Assembly: GCA_963966185.1 (NCBI GenBank)
Contig: CAWZYM010000318.1
Location: 580,001-644,000 of the forward strand
Direction of reading: 5' to 3'
DNA: 64,000 nt
Source of the DNA: Rhabditoides inermis
Lineage: Eukaryota > Nematoda > Chromadorea > Rhabditida > Rhabditidae
Shown: positions 26,415 to 38,130 of the stretch, piece by piece
Layout of the letters: every line of letters begins with the position of its first letter
How positions within the stretch are numbered: the stretch's first letter is position 1
Notes under the pieces: model-generated
Databases searched by the model: none
What the model saw: only the letters and a program-made list of their open reading frames with translations
What the model was told of the DNA's origin: nothing
Translations under genes and position numbers: made by a program

Positions 26415-29400
26415 CTCTCTCTTCAGCCATTTCCAGGCCGTGCTCGGCAAGGGAGGATTCGGTGTTGTTTATGAGGCGGTCCACACCACCACCAATGCTC
26501 TGGTCGCCATCAAGGTGAGGGGCGGAGCCTCAGGGGTTACTGGTTTTGACTTTTTTCAGCCATACGTGTACTTGCGACATCCTGTTCACGTGGTTGTTAT
26601 ATAATTTCGTTATTGTTCTGTCTGTCATGTTCTATGGCTGCGATTTGAGACGGAGCCGATGTTGCGAGACGGGAAGCCGGCCAAGAATCTCATCATGGAG
26701 AAGTGCGTTCTCATGGCGGCTGCCAACCTGCCGCACATCCCCGTTTTCTACGCCGCCGGAACCTACGTAAGTCACTTCGTCCCTCTACAGTTCTCTCTCT
26801 CTCTCCCCTTTCTCTCTTCTCTCTCTCTCTCTCTCTCTCCTTTCTCTCTTCTCTCTCCCTTCACTCAGTGGTGCGATAACCTCTTGAGTTATCCCACCGC
26901 TTGTTAAAATGATTTATCCTCTATTTCTATGTCGCTTCATGACACATGATTTACTAAATGTATTATTATTGAAAAGTCAGATCACTTCACATTATAGCAA
27001 AAAAAAAAACGCAAGAGCAATTATCTTTTAAAAGTACTTCCGTAAAAAGTGTTGTTTGTGTTAACCTGATTCAAGAAAAGCGCATGCATATATTATTAAT
27101 TTTCGAAAAATCAAATCGTAAACACCTGAACATGAAAACTAACACAAACTTGCTCTTTCAAACGAATATAGAATAGTTACACGTAACATTCAGAATAATA
27201 CGATTGTTTTGTTTATTTAGTGTTTTTTGCGGTTTATTATTTATGGTTTATCAGTAAAATAAAATGTTATTCGTGATGTTGTTTGACTCAATGTTTCAGG
27301 TATAAAAATGTCAAAAAAATAAAACATGGAATTATTCAACATTAATTATTCAAAAATTATTCAACGTTTTGAAAGAGCAAGTTTGTGTTAGTTTTCATGT
27401 TCAGGTGTTTACGATTTGATTTTTCGAAAATTAATAATATATGCATGCGCTTTTCTTGAATCAGGTTAACACAAACAACACTTTTTACGGAAGTACTTTT
27501 AAAAGATAATATATGTCCTTTTGTTGAATTTCATAGAAATTTTCTCTCTCGTCTTCATACATGTAACATGTTCTTCTCTCATTATTTCATCAATTTCATT
27601 TCAAATTTATTCGATATTTTCTCGTTCTCTCGTTCTCTCCTTCCATTCCTTCCATTCCTTCCCTCCTTCTCTCCTTCTTTCCTTCTCTCCTCCTCTCCTT
27701 CCCTCCTTCCTTCCTTCCCTCCTTCTTTCCTTCTCTCTTTCTCTCGTTCTCTCTTTCTCTCGTTCTCTCTTTCTCTCGTTATCCCTTTCTCTCTTTCTCT
27801 CGTTCTCTAGTTCTCTCGTTCTCTCGTTCTCTCTTTCTCCCTTTCTCTCTTTTCTCTCTTTCTCTCTTTTCTCTCTTTTCTCTCTTTCTCTCGTTCTCTC
27901 TTTCTCTCTTTCTCTCGTTCTCTCGTTCTCTCGTTCTCTCCGTCTCTCCGTCTCTCCTTCTCTCCTTCCCTCCTCCCCCCCTTCTCCCTTTCTCTCTTTC
28001 TCTCGTTCTCTCGTTATCTAGTTCTCTCGTTATTTCGTTTTCTCTTTCTCTCGTTCTCTCGTTCTCTCGTTCTCTCGTTCTCTCGTTCTCTCCTTCTCTC
28101 TTTCTCTCTTTCTCTCGTTCTCTATTTCTCTCGTTATATCGTTCTCTCTTTCTCTCGTTCTCTCGTTCTCTCGTGCTCTCGTTTTCTCGTTGTCTCGTTG
28201 TCTCGTTGTCTCGTTGTCTCCTTCTTTCCTTCCCTCCTTCCCGCCTTCTCACTTTCTCTCTTTCTCTCGTTCTCTAGTTCTCTCGTTATATCGTTCTCTC
28301 TTTCACTCGTTTTCTCTTTCTATCGGTTTCTCTTTCTCTCGTTCTCTCATTATCTCTTTCTCTCTTTCTCTCTTTCTCTTTTTTCTCTAGTTCTCTCCTT
28401 CTCTCCTTCTCTTCTTCTCTCCATCCCTCCTTCCCTCCTTCTCCCTTTCTCTCTTTCTCTCGTTCTCTAGCTCTCTCGTTATATCGTTCTCTCTTTCTCT
28501 CGTTTTCTCTTTCTCTCGTTTTCTCGTTTTCTCGTTCTCTCTTTCTCTCTTTCTCTCCTTCCCTCCTTCCCTCCTCCTCCCATTCTCTCTTTCTCTCGTT
28601 CTCTAATTCTCTCGTTATATCGTTCTCGCTTTCTCTCGTTCTCTTTTTATATCTTTCTCTCTTTCTCTGGTTCTCTCGTTCTCTCGTTCTCTCTTTCTAT
28701 CCTTCTCTCGTTCTCTCCGTCTCTCCTTCCCTCCTTCCCTCCTCTCTTTTTCTCCTTTTCTCTCGTTATATCGTTCTCTCGTTCTCTCGTTCTCTCGTTC
28801 TCTCGTTCTCTCGTTCTCTCTTTCTCTCTCCCCTTACTAAATTCCTACTGATCGCAGCCACCAAAGTACATCTGTCTCTCTCCAAACAGCGTGCTCTCTC
28901 GCGTGCTCTCGCGCTCGCCCGCCAGCAGAGGGCTAGCTATCAGCTAGCGTGACTGGAAACGACACCCACCCACACGCTGGCCTTTCGCCTAGTGCGAGTG
29001 CGAGATCGCTCATAACTTCTTTCGGAGAAAAGATACAAAGATGCCGTCAATTAGTGATCTGCCCTATGGAACCGTGCGAATCTAACTAACATAAATTGGA
29101 AGACTTCACATTGTTGCTAACATGTCCTTTGGATATCGCTACTTGAAAATTCTGGCGCGAGCCTTATTTTAACCCAAGAGAGAGGGCGCTGCGCGCCCTC
29201 TCTAATATGCTTGTTAGGAAAATGGAAAAGAAAAATGCGAGCGATAATTATCAATCAATCATTTATCCAGAATCGCTATGTCCTGACTATAGAACAAGTG
29301 CATACGGTAGAGCTGAGCGCTGGGAGAAACACTGCTTAGCAACGGCAACGGGGATGGGAGAGCCAAAAAAGGTCGAAAGTCGATATTATATCGATAATTA

Positions 29401-29925
29401 GTCGATAGTTGTTCGATTTTCTTTCCATAATACATTGGAATTAGATTAGAAATCTAGGCATCGATAGGTCCATAATTAGTAGTGTCAAAAAATATAGCGA
29501 TTCTGGATAAATGATTGATTAATTGATTAAATGTCAAAATATCCTAAACGAATCGATTACGAAAACCTGCATCAATAACATTATCGCGCTCCGCTCACCT
29601 TCAACACTCACTGACGATCACAGACCGAGACGTTGTGTAGTGGCGATTGAGCCGGTATATTCTACGTTGACCCTCCCTTCCCGAGCCCACATGCTTTCTG
29701 TATTCTGTTCTTCCAATCTTTTTAAACTTGTACGTTTCGACTGTCTTCTCAAAATGGAAACGTAGACAGTGTTGATCAGACGAACGGCGTGTGTTAAGGG
29801 ACCACTCAACTTTGTGGCTATGGAGGTCCTCAACGCGAATCTCGGCGACATTCAGGAGCTCGCGCCGCACAAGCGACTCAGCCAGCCCACCACGGCGCGC
29901 ATCGTGATGCAAGTGCGTCGACCAC

Positions 29926-29972
<47 letters not shown>

Positions 29973-30548
29973 TCCCTCTCTCTCTCCCTCCCTCTCTCCC
30001 TTCTAGGCGCTCGCCGGCGCGCGGGAGCTGCACTCGCGCGGCTTCCTCCACCGAGACATCAAACCCGTTAATATGGCGTTTGGTCTCACCAACTCGGTAG
30101 GCTGACGAGGAGTGTCGTTACGGCGTATACTGCTCACGGAAGCGAACCAAATTTATAGCATATCTTGTTAGTTGGGAAGAGAGATGACCCTAGACATCGA
30201 ATTGAATTTCCTAAACGAACAATACGAAAACGTACGGGTCGACTTTTTCGCGTCTCCCTCGTCTCAAAACAACGGTCAAAACAAAACAGTGAGAACAGTG
30301 CACCCATACTTACAGACCCCATAGTCAAGTGAGATTAGTTCACGTATAAGGTTTTGGTGAGTTTGGAGAGTCTCGTTTTATGTGCTTCATATATTGTATC
30401 GGGCTTATACTCTTGTTCACTCAGACTCGCCACATACTGAAGCTGATGGATTTCGGTCTGGCGCGCAAGTACACGAACGAAAGAGGCGATCCGCTGCCCC
30501 GGCGAGAGAAGGCACTGTTCCGGTGGGAGGAGAGAGATGAGAGAGAGG

Positions 30549-30587
<39 letters not shown>

Positions 30588-31023
30588 GAGAGAGAGGGGG
30601 GGGAGAGGGAGGGGGAAGGTTTTCAGCGGCACGCCCCGCTACGTGTCGATCAACGTGCACGACCTGCAGGAGCATCTGCCATCGGACGACGTCGTCAGTC
30701 TACCTCTACTCTTACTCTCTTTCCCCCCCTCTCTCCCCCCTCTCTCCCCCTCTCTCTTTCCCCTCTCTCACCTCTCTCTCCCTCGTCTCACTTCAGATCT
30801 CCATTGCGTATTCGGGCCTGGAGTTGTTGCAAGCGAACGGGACTCTGCCGTGGGACAAATTGCACAACTACGAGATGCGCGAGAAGAAGGTCATAATGGT
30901 AGGCAGTCTCTCTCTCTCTTTCTCTCTCTCTCTCCATCACCTCCTTTTCCAGCAAGTTACCGATTTTGACTGTCTCTCGGCGTCGCAGCTTTGCGGCCAC
31001 TACCGGGTGAGAGAGAGCGAGAG

Positions 31024-31067
<44 letters not shown>

Positions 31068-31342
31068 TAAGAGAGAGAGAGAGTAAGAGAGAGAGCGAGA
31101 GAGCGAGAGAGAGAGAGAGAGAGGGAGAGAGGGGGGGTAGACAGTACACTGACGACGCGCAGGCGTTCCTGCGGCGCGCGTACATGGCGAACCAGGAGGA
31201 GGCGGAGACGAGCCAGCGCCCGGACTACGGGCAGCTCATCGCCTTGCTGCGGCCGATGTGCGCCGGCAAGGGACTCTGCGAGCTGTACGACTGGGAGGAG
31301 GCGTGGGAGACGTGCCTCGCCGAAGGTCCGCTACACACATCT

Positions 31343-31385
<43 letters not shown>

Positions 31386-31439
31386 ATATTTCCTATTGTA
31401 GAAAAGGCACGCACTGGAGAGGCGGACAAGAAGAAGTAG
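26183..31439 (+). CDS. CK1/TTBK-family protein kinase, complete
   Basis: Eleven exons join without a break: 26183-26242, 26437-26514, 26650-26766, 29799-29912, 30007-30096, 30425-30522, 30627-30693, 30797-30898, 30953-31006, 31163-31325 and 31402-31439 (stop TAG), for about 326 residues. The glycine loop is [12 protein letters not shown], followed by VAIK with the ATP-binding lysine. The catalytic loop is HRDIKPVN, the metal-binding motif DFGLA, and [11 protein letters not shown] stands where CK1/TTBK kinases have GTx[19 protein letters not shown] closely matches tau-tubulin kinases; nematodes have an expanded set of this branch. It should phosphorylate Ser/Thr on proteins in the cytoplasm. 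There is no long C-terminal tail, so it is a kinase-domain-only member. The start is the first ATG in frame before the glycine loop. Intron 3 is about 3 kb and repeat-filled; most others are pure CT or GA repeat. Confidence 0.88.
26250..26425 (+). repeat. CT-rich intron 1 of the kinase
   Basis: CT dinucleotides with short C-runs fill nearly the whole intron up to the CAG at about 26426. A second AG ten bases later (26436) is the one that keeps frame. Confidence 0.9.
27020..27510. mobile_element. Fold-back element, ATTATCTTTTAAAAG family, copy 1
   Basis: Inverted arms of about 145 bp (27020-27165 and 27367-27510) begin and end with ATTATCTTTTAAAAGTACTT. The spacer is about 200 bp, AT-rich and without a gene. 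It sits in intron 3 of the kinase. The same terminal sequence bounds the element at 36092-36401, so this is a small family of non-autonomous palindromic transposons. Confidence 0.85.
27600..28835 (+). repeat. 1.2-kb pyrimidine repeat in kinase intron 3
   Basis: Degenerate repeat of TTCTCTCG, CTTCCCTC and similar units, almost free of purines apart from the G of TCGT. Long open frames on both strands (poly Ser/Leu/Phe or Arg/Glu) are translations of it. Confidence 0.95.
29179..29203. repeat. Perfect 11-bp GC-rich hairpin
   Basis: AGAGAGGGCGC and GCGCCCTCTCT around loop TGC, in intron 3 of the kinase. Confidence 0.8.
29251..29520. mobile_element. Short element with 27-bp inverted ends
   Basis: 29251-29279 and 29494-29520 are inverted copies (AATCAATCATTTATCCAGAA and its complement). 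The 215-bp interior has no coding signal and contains TCGATA-type palindromes. It resembles a MITE inside kinase intron 3. Confidence 0.6.
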
Positions 31440-32895
31440 ATTCGGCCGGAAGATTGCAGTGACGTGAGGCGTGCCGCTGAATCGGCTGAATCAGACTATC
31501 GATAGATTATAGATTATCCATCTTTTCATTTATCACATATGAACATTTTCTCTATTTATCATCTGAAGCAGAGAGGGGGAGTATCTTACTCAGTTATTAT
31601 GTTTGGAGATAAACAATAATTTGGCTATAAAAAAGTCATGGTCGATGCAATCCGAATACTCGCTGCGCGCGCCCATTAGCATGTGCAACAGTGGCACAAT
31701 CTCGCATTAGAAATGCCAGCCGATGGGAGGAGGCACCTAGGCGATAGTTCTCGTCGTATCGTCGCAGCTACCTGCCGGTGTGTTCGTTTGTTATGGCGCG
31801 TGTCGGTCCCGACCCTCCTCCCCTTCGCACCCACCTCCTCGTCGCTGTCATTGGCCTCGGAATGATCTACAGCGGGTGGGTTTAGCAGGCGCGCAGCTAT
31901 CGCATACAATTGATCGTTGCTCAGATCCGATCTCGTGAACTACCGAGTGAACGGTAACAACGAAATGGTGGGTATTTTAAACCTCAAATTCAACGCAATT
32001 TATGTTTTCTTGAGCGATGCCAAAACATGGTGTTTTGTCGTGTCGAGCAACGTGGTCATACACCACACAGAGGGGTCGAAAAAGAACGACGAAAAGGAGG
32101 ACATTTTCTAGTCTTGTGTTACATTCATTACGTGGATGGCCGTTTTTAGTGTTTTGTACGTGTTTTTGTTATGGATTTCTTATGTCGAGATGTTTCTGAT
32201 GTCACTGTGCTGTCTTTGTATCGATGAATGTGATACTTGTTTTTTTCCTGTTGAGATATATATTTTATGTGCGATGTGCTTCACCGCCGCGAGTTGTAAA
32301 CGCGTTGTTATTTCGTTGAAAAGATGTTAATGTTACGTTTCATGTTACGAGTGATCGTGGTTTCTATCCGATTCTGCAAACGCACTAACACTAGGAGCAG
32401 CAATTTGTGCCCTGAGTGGAATGAAAACATAAATTTCTATCGACCAATCGGCACCGTTCAAGGTCCGCACCGTATAATGTCAGGTCCTGTCTCCTGTCGA
32501 TCACGATACGTGAGCGTTTGTCGCGTATTGATACTGTCTATAAGAAAGGTACTGTATCGATCGTGTCGCGTCGTGATGGAATCTCCGCTCATTTCTTTGT
32601 TGTTTATTAAGTTTGTTTAGCAATCGGATGTCGGTTGCCGTAATCGACACGCGGAGAGACGTTCGAGAGACGCCGTGGCGATGGGGGCGGGCACGGGCTG
32701 CCACTCACCGCGCGGGAGCCATAGAGGTAAGCACAATTATCAGTGTCGGGAAGAAACACGGCAATAGTACCAACCTCAACTCTGACCTTTGCGGGTTCTA
32801 TCAGTCGGATTGGATCCTAAATGCCATCCGTGACATTTCACATGTTGTGCAGTTTTGTGCAGCACAATATGTTTGTCATCAAATATCCAAAACAC

Positions 32896-32976
32896 TTCCA
32901 TGAGTAGGAATCGAACCCGTGGACAGGTCGCGGCGATTGTGCACTGGCGGCGCACACTACCACTGCGCCATAGAGG
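32896..32976 (-). repeat. tRNA-like sequence
   Basis: Read on the minus strand: ATGGCGCAGTGGTAGTG, then a B-box GGTTCGATTCC after about 45 bases. The arms do not form a full cloverleaf. It belongs to the GGCGCAGTGG tRNA-like group of this window. Confidence 0.5.
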
Positions 32977-33090
32977 CAGTGGTTAAGAGATAAAAGAGTG
33001 AGCCCATCTAGCTCCATTGGCCTCTTCAATGTACAATGATGAGAGATAACGAGCAACCACATCTGCGAAATTCAATGCCTTCTCAGTATG

Positions 33091-33152
33091 AGCCTCAACG
33101 GCGCAGTGGTAGAGCGCGCCGCCAGCGCGCGATCGTTGCGATCCCGAGGACC
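33091..33152 (+). repeat. tRNA-like sequence
   Basis: A-box-like CGGCGCAGTGGTAGAGCGC followed by a poor B-box (TTGCGATCCCG). It lies just 110 bp upstream of the first STRIP-like exon and is not a convincing tRNA gene. Confidence 0.4.
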
Positions 33153-33356
33153 ATGTGCAACGGAATTGTGTAAACAACACTTTTTGAGAACTTATGGATT
33201 ATTAATCCGTTCGATTGTGAGGAAAAAAGTTCATATCAGGTATGATGTGCATGTTTGCAGGGAGCTGATCGAGCAGATTGCGACAGGCGCCGACCGACGC
33301 AGTCAGCTGCACGCTACCAGACTAGCCTTCCTCGAGGAGATTGGTGGGTGGGGGAG

Positions 33357-33434
33357 AGGGGAGAGAGAGAGAGAGAGAAAGAGAAAGAAAGAGAGAGAGA
33401 AAGAAAGAGACAGAGAGAGAGAGAGAGAGAGAGC
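33357..33434 (+). repeat. (GA)n tract after a splice donor
   Basis: GA/GAAA repeat starts about 13 bases after the donor at 33344 of the first STRIP-middle exon. Confidence 0.9.
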
Positions 33435-34684
33435 GCGAGCGTAGTTGTAGTTGCTTGTGTATGTTTGTAAAGTTAGAAAAGTGTAGCGAAGCGATTATAT
33501 GTTTCCTCATCGGGTTAGATGTATGGTTTAACTATTTGCGAAATGGATGCCGAGAAACCGTGAGTTATTACCAATTATCACTAACAATCTGGAAGTTGTT
33601 ATAGTAGTTTAGTAAACTAATGTCTAATGTACGTCCTTCGCCGTTGCAGAATCGCCGGTGGAGGGTCGCGACGAGCCTCTGGTGATGATTCTGTTCGAAA
33701 TGATGCCGCCCTTCTATCTCGGAACCGCACCCCACTATCCCATCAAGAAGGTGCGTAGAAGAATCTCGAATCGAATGTCTTATCTACCGTCTTATAGTTC
33801 AATGCTCGCAATAAGTTGCGCGTGGTGGGGTAGATCATAGGAAGACAGAAGGTCATAACGCGGTAATAGTGCGCAAAACAAGAGAGGCAGACGATCATGG
33901 CACTATATTTCGAACTGCAAGCGAGGTTGATCGAAAACTATCGCTCTGGCGCCGAGTATATGTGAATCGCAGTTTGTTGTTCAGTGTTTGACGTAATTGG
34001 TTGAGGATCGTCTCCGCTCTCTGTCGGGTCTTCCTCCGACGGAGCACACTCTGTCGGTGGCAGCGAGGATGCGCGCCAGCCACATCAACGAGGACGGCAC
34101 AGGTGAGGGAAGGGATGGCGTGGATTTGTAGAGGAACGATTGATCGACAGCCAACCGGTAACAAGATTGTAAGATGAATCTCACAGTCAGTCCCGGGATG
34201 TAAATGATATGAAGCGTGTTTGTTAGTGTATTCCGTATAATAATAATAATAAAAGTTTATCCATATGTTATCAATCATCAAACAGCACAAACATCCTAGT
34301 ACCGGTTAAGAACAAAGGATGGTTTGGCAGAGCGATGACTGTAACAGAACCTTTTGACACCCAAAACGTGTATAGAAAAGGTCTGTCAATCTTTGAAAAG
34401 AATGCAAGAACTTCTGAAGTTAGTAGAGAGAACTTCTGAAGTTAGTAGAGAAAAGCCAACTACGTCAGGACACTTCGTCGTCAAAGAGCAATAAAATTAC
34501 ATACGAGTGGGGTCTTCTACAGTGAAACGTGAGCGGTTGTGTGTGAAAAATGACATAAGTTCGTTTCTGAAGTCAATCTTTTTGAATTGGCATACTGTGG
34601 AAGAATCAATGTTGTTCCAGTATTTTGTAACTCGATATGTAATGAAACTCTGACCAAGGGTGGTTCGTGACGCACATGTGATTT

Positions 34685-35359
34685 TTAAACCATTTGAACG
34701 CAGCGAAGCAGATCTAGCAAAACCAGAAGAAATGGATTTTCTGCTTTTATATGACCATAAATAAAGCTGTGGACAATTCTTAAATCTGACAACACTCTAC
34801 GAGTCCACAGTGTCTCAAGGGAAAACTTATGTAGCCGTTCCGCATATGATAGTTTAGGAGCAAGTAGTTTCGTGAACGATCTTTGCACCGCTTCAAGTTT
34901 ATTACTCTGGGTGACATTGAGGGCTAAGAGAACCTCACTACCGTATTCGAGAACAGGACGAACCTTATACTTGTAAAAATTCATAAACAGAGACTCGTTG
35001 TGGTGGAAAGCCATTCTTAAAACACCAATTCTAGACTATGCTTTCTGTATTGTTCGTTTTATATGCTCGCCAGGATTAAGGTCTTGTGTGAGTGTAATAC
35101 CAAGATCCTTAATCGATTCGACACAAAGTATAGTATGACCATCGCATTTAAAGATAGTTTTTATTGCACCTTTGCCAAAGTGTATCACATTGCACTTAGC
35201 AGTCGACAATGACAGTTGCCGCTCGTCAAGCCAATGGAATACACTATGCAAATCAGATTCAAGTAGATCGTGGAAGTGTATGGTTAAATGATTCTTAATC
35301 ATGGGATTTAATATCTGTGGATCTGTGCCCTGGTTGGTTTTTGTGTTAAGAATAGTCAC
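34685..35359 (-). pseudogene. LINE reverse-transcriptase fragment, broken
   Basis: Two minus-strand frames, 35359-35036 and 35014-34685, together give the thumb and C-terminal part of a non-LTR reverse transcriptase: LSLSTAKCNVIHFGK, then KDLGITLTQDL, then VRPVLEYGSEV and KLEAVQRSFTKLL. The catalytic FADD/YADD region is missing and a frame break separates the halves, so it is a dead, 5'-truncated copy. It sits inside the STRIP-middle locus in opposite orientation. Divergence from the 51-54 kb LINE suggests a different family. Confidence 0.8.
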
Positions 35360-35763
35360 GCGCTAGAAAACGGCAAAAGGCGACTGAAGGAAAGGTCCCT
35401 TAGAATCTTTGCGAGAACAATGTGATGCTGATAGATGTTAGAAAATGGTTAAGTTTCGATTTTGGTAACGCTAGCTGTTGTAGGAAGCGAGATACGCGCG
35501 CGCTCCCTGAGGGGCAGGGAGTGCACATTCCGCACTGCCTGTGGATTGCACTGATATCGTTCAGATCGTGTGTTCTGCCATGTGCACAGTAGTGTTGTGG
35601 TTAGCGATTGCGCCCCTCTGTTCCGGTTCTGTTCCGGCTGCTGGCAAACTTTTTGTACTAAAGTCCTCTCCGATTCTTCAGGGATGGGCGGGGCTTATTT
35701 TGAAACATAATCTTCAATGTTTTGAATAATTCAACTACACACTATCTGTGTTTCACTAAAAGT

Positions 35764-35836
35764 TGCAAAGGAGATCGAACCCGGGCCGCGAGAACGGCAC
35801 GCGTCTCTCTTGCCACTGCGCCACGCGGTCAGTTAA
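35764..35836 (-). repeat. tRNA-like sequence
   Basis: Minus strand reads CGCGTGGCGCAGTGGCAAGAG and later CCCGGGTTCGATCTCC. A- and B-box-like motifs are clear; an acceptor stem is not. Confidence 0.5.
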
Positions 35837-36091
35837 GAGAGCGCGAACAGAGATCGCTCTCATTGCCGATCGACTGCCGAATGCGTGCGAATGGCAAACA
35901 CCAAACAGGGGCCAGTAAATTGATTAGCGCGCGAGCGGTGCGGATGGCGCACGAAAGGTGTCAAAGTGGGAGTAGCTTCCTGGCCGTTTGTAGACAACTT
36001 TATATGATTTTACATATAAATGACATTGGGATTGACCCCAAGGCATACTTAATGTAAATAGATTCATATGAAATCCAATAAAAGTACATTC

Positions 36092-36401
36092 ATTATCTTT
36101 TAAAAGGACTTCCGTAAGAGAAGAATTTGTGTTACTCAACGTAATGCAACAATAATAATAATAATAATAATATTTATTGGGACTTCCGTAAGAGAAGAGT
36201 GTTACTCAACGTAATGCAACAAAAGCTCATGCATTTTATCAATCGAAATAGTACACAAACCTGCTCCAACATTTGCTCGCATTAGTTTTTATTGCAAAAA
36301 GAGCAGGTTTGTTTACTTTTTCGATTGATAAAATGCATGAGCTTTTGTTGCATTACGTTGAGTAACACTCTTCTCTTATGGAAGTCCTTTTAAAAGATAA
36401 T
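36092..36401. mobile_element. Fold-back element, ATTATCTTTTAAAAG family, copy 2
   Basis: The ends are ATTATCTTTTAAAAGGACTT and its complement, as in the element at 27020-27510. The left arm holds an internal duplication: ACTTCCGTAAGAGAAGA occurs twice, around an (ATA)n run at 36151-36173. The arms otherwise mirror each other around a centre near 36275. Confidence 0.85.
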
Positions 36402-36653
36402 ATTTATTGGAATTCATCGTACACAAATGTATTGTTGTTGTTGTAGCTGAGATTCGGTCCTCTCTGTGAGTCGTATGGTTGACTGTTGATGTGAATAGTA
36501 AATGGTATCGTTGGAAATCAAATGTTTCTTTGTGTCGCAATTCATACACTTACACATGATGGAAAACTGCAGGTCTGCGATGTGCGAGTGAGTGGCGGAC
36601 TGGCGATCGCACCCTCACTGCCCGCTCGCCCACCCGACACGCCCCGGTCAAGG

Positions 36654-36657
<4 letters not shown>

Positions 36658-36692
<35 letters not shown>

Positions 36693-36702
36693 AGAGAGAG
36701 AT
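36658..36702 (+). repeat. (GA)n tract after a splice donor
   Basis: GA repeat beginning within six bases of the donor at 36653. Confidence 0.9.
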
Positions 36703-36901
36703 GTTATGTCACATATAATATATGTGTGAAGTATGTTCCTGTGTTGTTATTCGGGTGCACAGTTTTTTTTTCGAGATAATCGTTAGGTTGTGGTTATACC
36801 ATTAATCATTTTCGGCACTGCAGGGTCTTCCGTGGAAGAGCAAAGTTCGCCAGCAGGAGATTGATCAGTTATCGACGAGAGGTGGGTAGTGGTGGTGTAG
36901 T

Positions 36902-36964
36902 ACAATGGCGCAGTGGTAGAGCGCGATCGTTGCGAGCTCCTCAAGGGTTCGATTCCCTCTTACA
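36902..36964 (+). repeat. tRNA-like sequence
   Basis: AATGGCGCAGTGGTAGAGCGC followed by AGGGTTCGATTCCCT, a good B-box with a five-pair T-stem. The anticodon arm is shortened, so it cannot be a normal tRNA. It is placed where STRIP similarity ends. Confidence 0.55.
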
Positions 36965-38130
36965 AAGCGTTTTGGATATTTGAAGACATACAAATTGTGT
37001 TGCACAAAACTGCACGACCTGTGAATATAGGATCCAATCTGCATATATCTGACTATAAGGACCCTTTTATACTCCACCGCCGCCGAGACGAGTTTTCTAA
37101 CCGCGCACGCCGCTGGGGCAAATTGTGCCGCCGCTGGGGCCCGATGCGCAATTCGCGTGAACATATATTTGTTTTCGTTTCGAAACAGCTGTTAGATGAT
37201 GATGGGGAAGCGATGAGTGAGACGATGTTTGAGATGCGAGTGGATAGTTGACTGGAATGAATGGATAGTTGAACGCAAAGTGTGACTCGAATGTTCGAAA
37301 CGATCGGGGCTTTGCGGGATGCGGCAATCTGTTATGTATTTTTCCGTACTCGGCGCTTTTTCCTAAAGTGCACATTCACAATTAAAAGAAGCGAGCAACC
37401 GACGTTCCTCCGGAAAGAGGACCCGCATACTGAAACGATACTGAAGTGGAACTAAAGTCCCCAAAAATTCGAACTAATTTCAAAATATTTTGAAAAATCT
37501 TGAAAATAATTGCGAGTTTATTCCGAACTTTTCGCGAACTGGAAACTCAACATATTTTGAACTAGTACAATTAAAGGAAAATGGCAGCGGCTTCATCATA
37601 CTTTTCAAGCCAATAGTCAAACAGTACTGTGGGTTACGACGTATTTCAAAGATTTTCGCTTGCTGAATCGTATTCATGTGTTAAGTACAAATGCTTCTTT
37701 ATCTGACAGTCACAAACGATCGACGTCTAGGTTTTCGAATTGTGAAACATATTGAACGGGTCACAGCCCCAAAAGCAATCAATATCAGTGAGCCCCGGAT
37801 ATCGATTGATATCGATCGATATCGATAAGATATTGAACTTTTCATATTTGAGATGAAAATACGTTTCAATGTTACCATTCGAATCAAATTGAGAAGAGCT
37901 TCTCAGCAATATGTTTTATGTGTGAGTTAATCACCGTAATTTAAAATCGGGTCACAGTATGCTTATACTTGTCTGACGCGGGAATGACACCCAGTCCCAC
38001 CCCACAATTCGCAAACTCTCGACGCTAGTTTGTAGGCAGTCCCTATAGAGACTCGGAGCCGAAAATGCAGCCGCAGAAATCTGACCGGAAGTGACGTATG
38101 GCTCGCGAAGGTTTTGATACCGCGCATGAC

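Larger units (their letters stand above)
31440..33260. other. No confident gene between kinase and STRIP fragment
   Basis: Weak exon-like pieces are visible (about 31922-31965 ending at a GTGGGT donor; about 32629-32726 ending GAG|GTAAGC), but neither matches a known protein nor joins the exon at 33261 by similarity. The rest is unremarkable. Confidence 0.4.
33261..36881 (+). pseudogene. STRIP1/Far11-like gene, middle part only
   Basis: Five exons join in frame: 33261-33343, 33650-33750, 34006-34102, 36573-36652 and 36824-36881. Their product matches the central part of STRIP1/2, the N1221-domain scaffold of the STRIPAK phosphatase-kinase complex. MILFEMMPPFYLGTAPHYPIKK corresponds to the human MLFGM...APHFPMKK segment, SGLPPTEHTLSVAARMRA to LGLPPLPED...RNMRA, and GLPWKSKVRQQEID to GLPWAPKVREKDIE. 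The VLLLLWK exon that should follow PIKK is absent, although the phase still closes. No N-terminal exons are found upstream on this strand. After 36881 the homologous sequence stops; an open stretch at 37190-37250 ending in TGA does not join in phase. I infer a truncated copy rather than a working gene. Confidence 0.6.

Noticed and set aside
27521..28470. Frames of up to 166 codons rich in Ser, Leu, Phe or Arg, Glu
   Set aside because: Translation of the pyrimidine repeat in kinase intron 3.
37190..37250. Final STRIP-middle exon LLDDDGEAMSETMFEMRVDS with stop
   Set aside because: It has an acceptor-like CAG but does not join exon 36824-36881 in phase, and no clear match to STRIP.
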